Below the pieces are notes generated by a model that did no database searches, was not told the DNA's origin, and saw nothing but the letters and a program-made list of their open reading frames with translations. From contig BAAHQB010000016.1 of the NCBI GenBank assembly GCA_054601695.1, positions 1,054,001 through 1,118,000 of the forward strand: 64,000 nt of DNA, written 5' to 3'. Shown in pieces: positions 15,795-49,484 of this stretch. The translations under genes and the position numbers were made by a program. The stretch's first letter is position 1; each line of letters begins with the position of its first letter. This DNA comes from Amorphochlora amoebiformis (taxonomy: Eukaryota > Cercozoa > Chlorarachniophyceae).

Positions 15795-15865
<71 letters not shown>

Positions 15866-15970
15866 GTATATATATATATATCATCAAGTGTAAATTCTAA
15901 CTATTTATTTTATATATACAATATATATACACATTTATATATATATATATATAAATATATATATATATGT

Positions 15971-16004
<34 letters not shown>

Positions 16005-16267
16005 CATATAGATATAATATTTGTATATTATATTTATATATATATCTATATATAAACATATATATATATATATACAGATATATATATACATGTATACACA
16101 TGTATATATACATATGTATCCATAATGTATATATATATGTATATATGTATTAATATATCATACATATGAAACATGTAGCATACAGATGCATATCTGCGTA
16201 GTATTATATATATATATATAGATATATACATACATACACACACACACATATATATATATATGTATAC

Positions 16268-16299
<32 letters not shown>

Positions 16300-16325
16300 A
16301 TATATATATACATACATACACACAT

Positions 16326-16404
<79 letters not shown>

Positions 16405-16464
16405 AAATACTATCTAGGTATGCACTATCTAGGTATGTATTATATATATATATACACACATATG

Positions 16465-16501
<37 letters not shown>

Positions 16502-18057
16502 GAATATAATGTATAAAGTGTTATCGAGGGACGAGAGAGAAAGATAGACAGAAAGAAGGGAAAAGAGAGACAGAGAAGGCAGGGAATGTGGTAGAGAGGG
16601 AGAGACGAGAAGAAAGAATATAGGATATACAGAATGTAAATATAACATATGTTGCATACACATGCACGCATTCGCTCAATTATACCCACACACCCACACA
16701 CACTATATATATATATATATACAATATGTACATGTATATATGTATGTATACATATAATCTTTACTTGGGGTTGGAGAGGGAGAGAGAAGAGAAAGGATGG
16801 AGAGAAAGAAGCTGGGGGATAAGAGGCACACAAAAATAGAGAGAGAGAGAGAAGAGAGATAGAGAGAGAAAAAGAGAATAGACAGAGAGAGAGAGAAAGA
16901 GAGAATGGAGAGAGAGAGAGAGAAAGAAGAGAGATACAAACGAATGAGAGAGGGAAGCGGCAAAGAGTAGAGAGAGGAGAGGAGGGAGAGAAAATAGAGG
17001 AGAGAGAGAGAGAAATGTTGAGAGAATGTAGAGAGAATGTAGAGAGAGAGAGAGAGAGAGAGAAGAAAGACAAGGAAAGATGTAGAGAAGGGGTTAAGAG
17101 AGAGGATGAATGGGGAGAGAGACACCAGAGAGTGAAGAAGCAAGAGAGAAGGGAGAGAGAGAGAGAAATGAGATAGGAAGAAACGAAACCGAAAAGAGAA
17201 GAGAGCGAGCGAGAGATAAATACAGCGTGGACACCACTCATACAAAGATGAAGATCACATTAGCCATCAAAAACAAACAGAATTCAACTCGACAAAGCAA
17301 GGGACCCACTTCTAGAGAGAAGGATAGGAACAAAAACACGAGAGGAGAGACAACGTTGTATAGGTAACCTTGACGAATCTTGAGTTATCCTTGAGCGATA
17401 GCTTCCGGGCTTTGGACTTGCTGATATTCAACGCTGTCGTCGCGCAGCCTGTCAACCATGGTGACTTGTTCGACTTCTGGCTCGCCAGTGGACTCGACAG
17501 AGGGCTTTGACTAGGGTTAGGGCTAGGGTTAGAGGTAGGGTTAGGGCTAGGCTAGGGCTAGATTCACTCAGGCGAGTTCAAGGTTTGACACGCTTTGCAT
17601 TAGGTCGGGGTTGGTTGGTTGTTGACTAAGGTTGGGCGGATATGGATGGGGTGATACCCATCGATCTTGCGAAATAATGAACTGTATTCGGGGGTGGCAT
17701 TCTTGTTTGACTGAAGTAGAGGTTAATTTTAGCGTTCGCGTGGGAATACATACATACACACACACACATATATATATATATATTATACAAACATACATAA
17801 ATATATATTACTCGTTAAATGTGTTGTTATATGCGAACATGTAGTAGCGTATCTCGAGATTTTACGTTCATCTAATACACACCATATATATATATATATT
17901 TGTATATAGATGTGAATCTTAAAAAACACACCTAAATCTAATTTTATGTAGATACTCATACAAATATATATGTTATACATCTGAATATATATATACATAT
18001 ATATAATATATATATATATATATATAATATATATAATATATATATATTATACATATG

Positions 18058-18094
<37 letters not shown>

Positions 18095-18276
18095 TTATAT
18101 GCATATATATATATATATATATACAAAACACATCTATCATGTATGCATTAATATACAATGTTTATATATTTATAATATATATATATATGTATATATATAT
18201 ATATGTATATGTATATATATATGTATAGATATATTATATATATATATATATATGTATATGTAGATTCAGACACACA

Positions 18277-18319
<43 letters not shown>

Positions 18320-18364
18320 AAAAAAAATTATCCATACTCATGTACATATGTATATTTACATATT

Positions 18365-18398
<34 letters not shown>

Positions 18399-18728
18399 TA
18401 TATATATATGCATGTATGTATATATGTATATTTTATATATATTATATAACATATCACACATGACATTAACTTTATATGTATATGTATATATATATATATA
18501 ACATAATATATATATAACATAATATATATATATATGTATATACAGATATATATATATATATATATACATATATATACATATATAACATGTATCACACAAA
18601 CATGCACATTAACTATATATATATATATATGTATATATTGTTAACTATATATATTATATACATATATATATATATATATATTATTAACATATATGTATAT
18701 GAAGTATATTGGTAACTATATGTATATG

Positions 18729-18788
<60 letters not shown>

Positions 18789-18824
18789 GTCAACAAAATA
18801 TATATATAATTAACAATATGTACA

Positions 18825-18869
<45 letters not shown>

Positions 18870-18981
18870 GTATAGTTAATATGTATGTGTTGTGATAATG
18901 CACATAAGTATATATATATATATATACATACATATATATATATATATGTATATATATATTATATGTATGATATACATACAT

Positions 18982-19013
<32 letters not shown>

Positions 19014-19176
19014 TATATGCCATATTTACCACACTGTGCTTGACTGTCTCGAGTTCTAGCACTATCTGAGATCTGAGGTTAGAATGAGCGTGAGTACTAT
19101 GGTTATAGTTAGAATTAAGTTAGTGCTGCCTGTGAATTCCAAAACTCGACCTCTGCCTTCTGGGTGACTGGCATGT

Positions 19177-19209
<33 letters not shown>

Positions 19210-19349
19210 CTATATGTATACACATATATATATATATATATGTATGTATGCATACATATATATATAGATATATGTATGTATGTATAACAATATATATATA
19301 CATATATGTGTGTAAATATATATACATATACATACATGTGTGTGTATAA

Positions 19350-19380
<31 letters not shown>

Positions 19381-20315
19381 TATATATATTTACATATATA
19401 CATTTTTATGTACATTTTATACAACATATATTTATCTACACATACATACATTATTTATACATATATATACATATACATACACACACATTTATGTATATGT
19501 ATATGATTATACCTAAATATATATATTTATACAGAATATAATATAAAATGAATTTCATTATATCTTAATACTTACGCGAACACTAAACTTTTTACTTATC
19601 AATATTTGTAACGTAACACTTATAAGAATGTATTAAATACGGTATGTATTATTAATATTATCATTTATATACATACACACATACATACATATATACATGT
19701 ATACGTATATGTACACACACATATATATATATATATATGTATATATTTACATTACACCCACACTTCTTATATTTTAGAAGACATACATCTATCTATATTA
19801 TATGTATATAATTCTAAATACATTTATGTGTACATATATATATATGTGTATGTGTATGTAAATATATCAGCATAATATTTCAACTTATGTGCGCAAATAT
19901 TATAAATTTACCTCTAGGGCAAACCCACGGCTTTCAACGCTTTCTCGAAACCCATACCCCTTAGGCTCTCCTCCTTCTGATTCACCCCCAGAGGGCCGCC
20001 CTTCCTGGAAGATTCTAGGAAGTTTCTCGTCCTGGAAGCTTCTGAGAATCTTCTCGTCCTGGAAGCTTCTAGGAAATTTCTCGTCGGAATTAGGATCTGG
20101 TGGAGCAATAGGGTTGTGGCAGGGGGGCAGACGGAAGTCAGGGGGGAAGGAATTGGTATCCTGGGTGCGTTATATATATATATATGTTGTATACATACAT
20201 TATTCATACATGAATATAAGAGTATTATATGTATTATTGTATAAAAATGTGTATTTATGTACATGGTACATATGTACACATTTGTGTATATAATATATAT
20301 ATATATACATATATA

Positions 20316-20354
<39 letters not shown>

Positions 20355-20362
20355 TGTTTATA

Positions 20363-20398
<36 letters not shown>

Positions 20399-20446
20399 TG
20401 TTCATGCATATGTATACATACATATATATATATGTATATACATACA

Positions 20447-20505
<59 letters not shown>

Positions 20506-20544
20506 TGTACCTCTATTGACTTACGGTCGGATCGGGGAGGACAT
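14890..20544 (-). CDS. Ser/Pro-rich protein ending in an RGS-like helix pair
   Basis: Best phase-consistent model: 20544-20525, 20160-19929, 17710-17658, 17510-17369, 17311-17279, 15114-14890; about 234 aa, TAG stop. The ATG at 20544 is followed by Ser/Pro-rich sequence, then a three-fold repeat ([18 protein letters not shown]). The last exon ([16 protein letters not shown], then [12 protein letters not shown]) resembles the final two helices of RGS domains. I could not find the first seven RGS helices, so it may be an RGS remnant, a truncated gene or chance similarity. Weak points: exon 20160-19912 is also open in a second frame, ending at donor GTAAAT; exon 17510-17369 is open in two frames on this strand and one on the other; exon 17311-17279 rests on splice sites alone. 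The intron between 17658 and 17510 is made of CCCTAA-like repeats and uses CCCTAG as its 3' splice site. Confidence 0.42.
15130..16505. repeat. (AT)n-rich intron sequence
   Basis: The segment is part of the long intron between 17279 and 15114 of the minus-strand gene. It is dominated by (AT)n with (AC)n, TACA and TATG variants. No exon is visible in it. Confidence 0.7.
16510..17240. repeat. GA-rich (minus strand CT) tract
   Basis: This degenerate GAGAGA/AGAGAA tract gives Ser/Leu-rich open frames of up to 270 aa on the minus strand, which reflect base composition and not genes. On the minus-strand gene it lies in an intron as a long polypyrimidine stretch. Confidence 0.8.
17511..17575. repeat. 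TTAGGG-like short array inside an intron
   Basis: About eight degenerate units of GGGTTAGGGCTA occur here on the plus strand. On the minus strand the array reads CCCTAA and ends in CCCTAG, directly next to coding sequence at 17510, so it supplies the polypyrimidine tract and the AG of the acceptor. Confidence 0.65.
17760..19890. repeat. (AT)n-rich intron sequence
   Basis: This is the intron between exons at 20160-19929 and 17710-17658 on the minus strand. It consists of (AT)n, (AC)n and TATG/TACA variants, with a short unique patch at 19020-19175 that has no convincing coding frame. Confidence 0.65.
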
Positions 20545-20724
20545 CTGAATTTATAATGTATACACAATATCAATATATGTATAATATATACATATATATG
20601 TACATATATACAAATATTAGTATCTATTTTGCACTAAAGCGGGCACACACGCACATATGTGTATATATATATATATAATATGTATATATATATATAATAT
20701 ATATATATATATACTATTCAAAAT

Positions 20725-20756
<32 letters not shown>

Positions 20757-21238
20757 GTATTATATATATATATATGTATATATATATATGTGTATGTGTA
20801 TGTACATTTGTATATGTATATGGGTGCATGATATATATATGTGTATATATAGATATATATATGTGTATACTTTCTTACGCATATTTCTTATATTTATACA
20901 TTTATAAATGATATATAGAAATGTATAAAAAAATATATATGGTGTAACTATGTATCGGCATAATATATATATATATATATTCTCTTTATATATATATACA
21001 TATATATTATATATATATACATATATATATATATATTGGGTAACTATGCATAGGCTTCTACTTGTACAACAATAATATAAAAGGATATGAATACATATCC
21101 AATGTGCACCTTATGTATATAGATATACATATATTTGTACATATATATATAAATATATATATAATATGTGCATATTGTACATTTATATATATATGAAACC
21201 ACATACACCCATATTATGTTCGTAAATATATATTATAT

Positions 21239-21281
<43 letters not shown>

Positions 21282-21322
21282 TATATATATTTAGAGCAGC
21301 GGTATGGTATACCACTAGTAGT

Positions 21323-37452
<16,130 letters not shown>

Positions 37453-37642
37453 TCAGGAGCGATCGAGAGTTGGAGGAGATGAGGAGAGATCGAGAGAGTT
37501 CACAGAGAGAAGAGAATAAGTATTTGAGAGAGACCATAAAGAGGTGTCGAGAGAGAGAAAGAGTGAGAGAAATTCAAGGGAGGAAGAGTTTTTAACTGGC
37601 TCGAGGTCGGATTTCGGCTTTGCCTTGGGTTTAGCCTGACGA

Positions 37643-37702
<60 letters not shown>

Positions 37703-38117
37703 TTGTCGAACCTGGGAAATCGACCGGGTTAGCTTTTCGATCGAGTCGCCTGAGATTAAGCGTGAAGGATGTCAGGGTTAGAGTCGATTTGGTTTGAGTT
37801 CATATTACAGGATAGAGAGTTTAGAGGATATGTATGAGGGAGACATACATAGCATGAAGGGGGGAGGAAGTATGAGTGAGAAAATGGAGGAATAAAGAGG
37901 AGAGACAGAATTGTTTGGGTTTAGGGTTAGGGTAAGGCTGGGTAGCACCAGATTCAGCATCAGAGTCCTCTAGGGTGTCTTTATATGTTCTATAAAATGT
38001 GATATATATATATATATATATTCTCAAATACAACTAATATATTTCTATATATGCCTATATGTATATGTGTTAATAATGTACACATATACACACATACACA
38101 AACACACACACACACAC

Positions 38118-38168
<51 letters not shown>

Positions 38169-38215
38169 TTATATTTATATTTTTATACATCTATATATAT
38201 ATATATATATATTAG

Positions 38216-38272
<57 letters not shown>

Positions 38273-38313
38273 ATTTTTTTATGACATGTACACGCATTAT
38301 ACATATATATATA

Positions 38314-38355
<42 letters not shown>

Positions 38356-38479
38356 AATACGTAAAATACTACCGTGACTTTAAGCTTGCTTGTAATCGGT
38401 TGCGATGTCGTCTATCCCTCTGTAGTCGGGTCAGCTTACTTTTATCTCCCTGAACATATACATCTGTAGAATGTTCAGG

Positions 38480-38515
<36 letters not shown>

Positions 38516-38575
38516 TATATATATATATATATATATTTATATGTGTATATGTGTATATATGCGTGTGTGTATAAA

Positions 38576-38629
<54 letters not shown>

Positions 38630-38776
38630 GTATATATATATATATAATATATTTATAAATATAAATATTTATATACATATGTATACGTATTCATAGATAT
38701 GTTTTGGTTCTGAGTCCAACATGCGTGTATATTTATAGGCATGTATAGCGTTAGTATGTATATATCCATACATGTT

Positions 38777-38821
<45 letters not shown>

Positions 38822-38920
38822 TATTATATATTATATATTATATATCAATATATATATATATATATATGAATGTGTAAAAATACACATATATAGTTATATA
38901 CACACACACACACAAACGCG

Positions 38921-38955
<35 letters not shown>

Positions 38956-38982
38956 CATATCTATATATATATATATTATATT

Positions 38983-39051
<69 letters not shown>

Positions 39052-39123
39052 TAGATACGTACACGCATATATATATATATACACATATATACACACACAC
39101 AGCATACATATATATATATATAT

Positions 39124-39173
<50 letters not shown>

Positions 39174-39198
39174 ACATGTAAATATGTAAATACACACG

Positions 39199-39278
<80 letters not shown>

Positions 39279-39500
39279 TATGTATATATATATATTATAT
39301 ATATGTACATTATATATATGTATGTATAATATATAATATACACACATATATATACATATATATATATATATGTATGTGTATACATACATATATACATATA
39401 TATGTATATATGAACTATATAATAAAATTCTCACATATCCCAACCTTATGCCGCTTATTCGGTCTCCCTGTCCGCTTGCGAAAACTAAAATTAAGTTCAT
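37453..39500 (-). CDS. Small unknown protein, 5 exons
   Basis: I do not recognise this gene. A phase-consistent model uses 39500-39435 (ATG, donor GTGAGA), 38419-38373, 37989-37907, 37749-37712 and 37635-37453 (TGA), for 138 aa. It starts [20 protein letters not shown], continues with a basic stretch ([16 protein letters not shown]), an acidic stretch ([12 protein letters not shown]), a Pro/Lys-rich stretch ([18 protein letters not shown]) and a Ser/Leu-rich tail. The tail runs into a CT-rich tract, so its last 40 residues may be low-complexity readthrough. The first 10 residues are hydrophobic and might be the start of a signal peptide. The evidence is splice-site and phase agreement only; no domain is visible. 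Confidence 0.45.
37900..37945. repeat. Short TTTAGGGTTAGGG tract overlapping an exon
   Basis: On the minus strand this tract is inside the coding frame of the small gene and is read as a Pro/Asn/Lys-rich stretch (YPNPKPKQF). It is a case of repeat sequence entering a coding exon, if the model is right. Confidence 0.4.
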
Positions 39501-39731
39501 GGTTATCTTTACATCAATCTAAGGCTTACGCTCGTGTCAATACGTACGTACATGGGTGTACGACTTAGCAGACCATTTTCTGGCGTGAAAATATGTACAT
39601 GAGTGTTAAAGAACACGTAATAAGCCTATATACTGGATGAGCACACATACATGCGGGGTGTTTACTCGCGAGAGTACACATACTTAAATTGTCTGACCCA
39701 ATTTTACCCCTTTTTCCTTCGCAGAGCTCGC

Positions 39732-40716
39732 ATGATGCCGGCCCCCCCTCTTAGCAACATTACGGAGTCGTACGAGACGGAAATATACTGGCTTTGCGTG
39801 GTTGGGAGGACCTTGGGTTTTAAATTAGGGTTACATATGCAGATTAACATGCTGAATATCGCTTGAAACCCGAACCCCAACCCGCCAGTTCATTCTGTGA
39901 AAAATTTCTTCCTCATGTCTAAACTTACTGAGGCTGTTTCTGGCGATAGGATATCGTTGAAGAGGGCCACAATCATCCAAACTCCCATATCTCAACCCGA
40001 AGTATAGACCAAAGTGCGTTCAAGCACCTGAATCGCCTCGGGGGAAGGACCTCCTTGATTATTCTCAAAAAGATTCCACGCCCTGGTTATTAGTTAACTT
40101 CAAGGGAGGGCGGCGAGTGGAATCTCTCAAAATCCAAAGGTGAAGGGAGGCTTTGCGTCCAAACGAATGCGACCGCGCCATCCGAATGGGATAACTACCC
40201 GGGATTCCGGTCAATACCGATAGCGCCGAAAAGATTAGAATAATATTCAAATTTTTTCGAGATGGCAACCCAAACCTCCTTTATAACAAACCGGATCTAA
40301 TCATCCCTTTCTTTACCATCCAAACCCCGTCGAACGCTGGAAATCTATCTTTTTTGCCTATCCCTACATATCCACTGCAAGCAAAAACCTAAAATTCCAC
40401 TTGAAGATATGATATTTCCGGCCCTCACGCTCTTATCTCTGGTCAACGGGATGGTCGACAGGGCATCACAGCGACAAAATAAAGAGTTATCATCTCGAAA
40501 AATCGAAGTATCTAACGGTTTACGAGGGCTACGGGCAAATGTCACTGCTTCAGGGACACGTGCCGAGCCGCAGGGGCCGCCAGTGTAACTAGAAGTATTT
40601 AGGTTGAGCCAATCGACGCTTACGCCAACAATATTTGATCAGATGGGAGCCTATTGTGACCGATTTGCGGGAGGATATCGGGTTCGATCCCAGGCCAAAT
40701 GATCACCCTCCGTTTG
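39732..40716 (+). CDS. Coding-like exon cluster, unknown protein
   Basis: This is the longest stretch with few microsatellites. Supported exons are 39732-39816 ([24 protein letters not shown]), 39889-40001 ([20 protein letters not shown]), 40094-40156 or longer ([16 protein letters not shown]) and 40643-40716 ([19 protein letters not shown]). Between them, two further open frames (40234-40392, [17 protein letters not shown], and 40381-40588, [20 protein letters not shown]) cannot be joined in phase by eye. Introns here would be short (about 70-100 bp) and not (AT)n, unlike their neighbours. The cluster may be a separate compact gene, the 5' part of the membrane-protein gene at 42320, or a decayed gene. 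I do not recognise any domain. Confidence 0.38.
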
Positions 40717-40809
40717 GTATTTCTTTTTAATGTACTATATATGTATGTGTAAGTATTCTGTGCGTATGCTCCATCTGTCTGTCTCTCTCTATACAAATAT
40801 TCATACATT

Positions 40810-40815
40810 TATACA

Positions 40816-40846
<31 letters not shown>

Positions 40847-40850
40847 CATA

Positions 40851-40947
<97 letters not shown>

Positions 40948-41006
40948 GTATATATGTGTGTGTGTGAATACACTGATATATATATATATATATATATATT
41001 ATATAC

Positions 41007-41040
<34 letters not shown>

Positions 41041-41050
41041 TGCATAAATC
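40810..41050. repeat. (AT)n block
   Basis: Nearly pure (AT)n with one GTGTGTG island near 40955. Confidence 0.8.
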
Positions 41051-41116
41051 TGCATACATTCGTACATGTATATTTGTACTTACTCGCTTAATATCACACA
41101 TGTATCCCTTGGAAAT

Positions 41117-41429
41117 TCAACCCAAAAATCCTAATCCATCTGCAACCACCCCAGTTTTTGGTGTAGTCAACCCAGCAACGCACAACCCTTTAACAGAGGC
41201 ATCAAACAAAACTTTTACTTTTTTTCTTGCATTTCTCCCTCATTCTCGCTCTCTCTATCTCTTGCTCGCTTTCTCTCTCTCTCTCTCTCTCTCTCATTTT
41301 TCTCTTTAATTAGCCCTTCAGCAAAACAATCTCCTCTAACCCTAACCCAATCCTAAGCCAAAAGCTAACCCTAACCCTAACTAAAGGGATATGACCCAAC
41401 CGCAAATGGTGGTTGGTCTCACACGAATC
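41117..41429. other. Coding-like segment of uncertain strand
   Basis: Both strands hold plausible short exons. On the minus strand, 41429-41401 joins 41211-41117 in phase and ends with a TGA (SVKGLCVAGLTTPKTGVV). On the plus strand, an ATG at 41391 opens a frame ([20 protein letters not shown]). A CT microsatellite (41270-41296) and CCCTAA-like units (41334-41383) lie between. I cannot decide which, if either, is real. Confidence 0.3.
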
Positions 41430-41468
41430 CTGATTGTTGCAAGACATTGCGAAAATGGTGTGATAGGA

Positions 41469-41475
<7 letters not shown>

Positions 41476-41528
<53 letters not shown>

Positions 41529-41529
41529 A

Positions 41530-41582
<53 letters not shown>

Positions 41583-41671
41583 TGTACATATATACATAAA
41601 TATATATATACATATATATATATATATATTTATATTGTATACAATGTATATTTAAATATATTTTTATGTAC

Positions 41672-41751
<80 letters not shown>

Positions 41752-41946
41752 TATATGTATATATTTATATATACATATATATATACATATATATGTATAT
41801 ATGTATATGTATATATATATATATACCTTTATATAGAATACATGTATATATGTATACATTTAAGGAAATATATATGTATACATTGTAAACTTAGTTATTT
41901 TCATGTAAGTCTATATACTTAACTATATTACCTTCGTATTTATACA

Positions 41947-42017
<71 letters not shown>

Positions 42018-42083
42018 TATACATATATATACATATATATATATACATATATGCATGTACATATATATATATATATATATGCA

Positions 42084-42121
<38 letters not shown>

Positions 42122-42162
42122 AACATATACACATATACATATATTTCTACATGTAATGTACA

Positions 42163-42223
<61 letters not shown>

Positions 42224-42225
42224 AC

Positions 42226-42283
<58 letters not shown>

Positions 42284-42295
42284 AGATATTAACAC
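41476..42295. repeat. (AT)n-rich block
   Basis: Long (AT)n runs with a small unique patch at 41855-41945 that has no coding signal. Confidence 0.8.
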
Positions 42296-42319
42296 GTACC
42301 CACCAGGGTAAAGGATGCT

Positions 42320-46495
<4,176 letters not shown>

Positions 46496-47991
46496 CAGTC
46501 ACGTACATGTACGGACTTAACTTGACCTATATCTTGGCTCAATAAGTCCTACCATATGAACGTATGAACACTTCTAAACCGGAATCTAGGTCGATTGCAC
46601 GCTATCGCATCCCACTGACAAACACCCGCACGCTATCCCTTCCCGTTCCCATCTCTCACTAATAGCCCATGCCGAAGCTCCATTCAAGCCTCCCCTTGAG
46701 ATATTTCTGCACGCGTATCCCACACATTCAATTTAAAACACAAGAAGAAGATCATGTTACTCGGTAGGCTCTTAATAATCCACAATTTTGGATCACTTGA
46801 CTTCCCGGGAAGGTGCCACTTGCCCCATTTCGAGGGTATCGAAGCTTCAATATTAAGATATTGAAATCCGATATCTCGGCCCCGAAAGTACATATTTCGT
46901 AAGAGATATACCGATATCAAATATCTAGATATCAGACACATAATAAATTAAAATATCTGGATATCACTGGTTTGATATCCACTCCGCGAAACAATGGGCG
47001 CTGCTGTCGGACTACAAAGTCTTTTCCCTTCACGGCCTTCTAAGGTATGAATAAGTAGTCTGATCATCTTTGCGAAGCTGAATTGAGATGTGTGAGGTTT
47101 TCAGCTTGAAATATATGAGGGGGAGGAATAATTATATCTTTTAGCGAGGGCTTTTAGTGAGGGTGGGAAGGATAAGGGTTAGGACGTCGGTCGGGGTCAG
47201 GAAGACGAAATAAGGTGATTTGTCGTTCATTTTAATCAAATATCTGTATATTACTTAAATAGGGAGAAAATGTCGAGTGTATACAATTTATCCATACAAA
47301 TGAATATATTCCCAAGGTGGCACCACTTGGCCCGGTATCTATATGTGGATATAACTGCCGTGGCGCGCCAACGGTTTTCATATGCTACACACATACAACA
47401 CTTACTACTGCATACATGTAGCTGTTTATATTAAGTCTAGATCTAGTAGATAAGTATCCGAATAATAATCCGATGATCAATTACGCTCCCAAGTTCTTCG
47501 ATTTTCGAAAGCCAACACGCAGAATTTCATTGTGTAATATGATATCCAAGACTCTATCAAATTTGTGATCTGTCGACTCTCCCAAGCCAATGATGTACAC
47601 TATCATGGAAAGCTTTTGTATACATACTGTCTGTATCCAGCATGCTTTTCTACACAGTATATATATACTAGATATATACTATAAGATACTCACGATATCA
47701 TGTTGAATTACAACAGTACAGTACGATTGCATCAAATACTGTAGTTATACGATATTACTGTACTACGACAACTACTAGAACTAACCAGAACAGCATTTGG
47801 AGTATTCTCGCAATCATTAGTAATCATTAAATCAAACTTCCCTTGCGCATAAACATCCCGGTCGATTAGTATGTACAATTCACATAGGTGCATATGGTTT
47901 GTTTTTGGGATCGATGTTATTAACTGTATTTTTGAATGCGACTACAAACTATCCCCGATCTCTGAGACTCAAATTCTGTCTAGTCTGTATC
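46496..47991. other. Intergenic region with unresolved coding-like frames
   Basis: Mostly unique sequence. On the minus strand, an exon-like frame 47077-46948 (FAKMIRLLIHTLEGREGKRL) follows an acceptor CAG and ends in TAA. Another minus frame at 46930-46684 ends in TGA. On the plus strand an ATG near 46993 (MGAAVGLQSLFPSRPSK) runs to a good donor GTATGA at 47044. None can be chained into a gene. From 47200 to 47990 I see no coding signal. Confidence 0.3.
46840..46985. repeat. Cluster of GATATC-type palindromes
   Basis: Within 145 bp the words CGATATC, AGATATC, GGATATC and TGATATC recur about six times together with AATATCT and AAGATATTG, so the segment can form several short hairpins. Its role is unknown. 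Confidence 0.55.
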
Positions 47992-48848
47992 CTATTGCAA
48001 CTGTTTCGAACGTTTTATATTGGTGCGGACGTCGTCCTCCCTCCTTACTTTGCTGAGTCTCTCCTTATGGGAGTTGTCGCATCTGGTCGCTTGAGGAGGG
48101 ACCCCTTTATTCTCGGCAGTAGTTTTCGTTGAAGCTTTCAGATCATCTCGAACACATGTAGTATTTTGAACATTCTGTCGAGTCTTATTCACATTCTGGT
48201 TCAATGGCTTTGTCGTCGTCGTCTTCGAGTTTCCTTTCGGGGATATTAACTTTAGAGTGGCCGACATCCCGTCAAACAGCTTGTTGAATGCATCCCTATC
48301 AATCCCTACTTCCGTCGAAATCTTCAGTGGCGATTGCAACCGTCTGTAGCCAATCTTGTCGCTGGTAATCTCCACCTCCTCGTCGATGTCGAGTACTCGC
48401 ATTTTTGGTGGACCTGGCGTCATCGACCCTAACACCTGAAACTGTTGCTTGGTGTCATTCAAGTTCTGAAGCATTATCAATCCCTCGCAAAAACGGAGAT
48501 CCGAGAGCTGGCCGGATTCCGTACGCTGAACTGTAGTCTTGAGAGTTTTCCTGAGAGGGGTGTTGGGCGTCGACTTCGGAAGGACCGCATTCGCCCCAAC
48601 GTTGCGGTAGGTCTTGACGGAGTTGTAGTCGCAGCGGTTGGTTCGCATAACAATGGGGAAGGTGTAATTCATTCGACGTAGCTCAGAGACAGCGGCGTGC
48701 CCTTGGAGTTGCTTGCAATCGCCCTGGGTAGGGGTGAAGGTGTCGTGCATGTCTTCATCCATGAAGATGAGATCGTAATTACCGCCCTCTCTTACGAGTT
48801 CCTTGACCATGAGAATTCCCTGAATGTATTTACCATGTAAATATATGT

Positions 48849-48903
<55 letters not shown>

Positions 48904-48993
48904 CACACACACACTCACACACATATATATATATATATGTATATGTATATATGTGTATATATACATATATATATTATATTTGTAAACATACAT

Positions 48994-49026
<33 letters not shown>

Positions 49027-49063
49027 TACATATGTATATATATTTACATACATATATATATAT

Positions 49064-49100
<37 letters not shown>

Positions 49101-49294
49101 TTTATTTATATAAATATGTACGTATATGTATAACAACATAATATATATGTATATATATATATATTATATATATATATATATATATTTGTGTAGTATGGTA
49201 ACATTATATATATATACACATATATATATATATATATGCATATATACATATACATACATATATATATATATACATACACATTGCACATATATTC

Positions 49295-49337
<43 letters not shown>

Positions 49338-49339
49338 CA

Positions 49340-49379
<40 letters not shown>

Positions 49380-49453
49380 GATATAAAGTATATACATTTT
49401 TCACACATATCTACAATATTATATACACATGTATGCAGAGACATTTTCCACAC

Positions 49454-49484
<31 letters not shown>

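Noticed and set aside
40680-40710. tRNA gene suggested by GGGTTCGATCCCAGG
   Set aside because: The T-arm stem is mispaired, no acceptor or D-arm fits within 75 bp upstream, and the segment is in a good coding frame.
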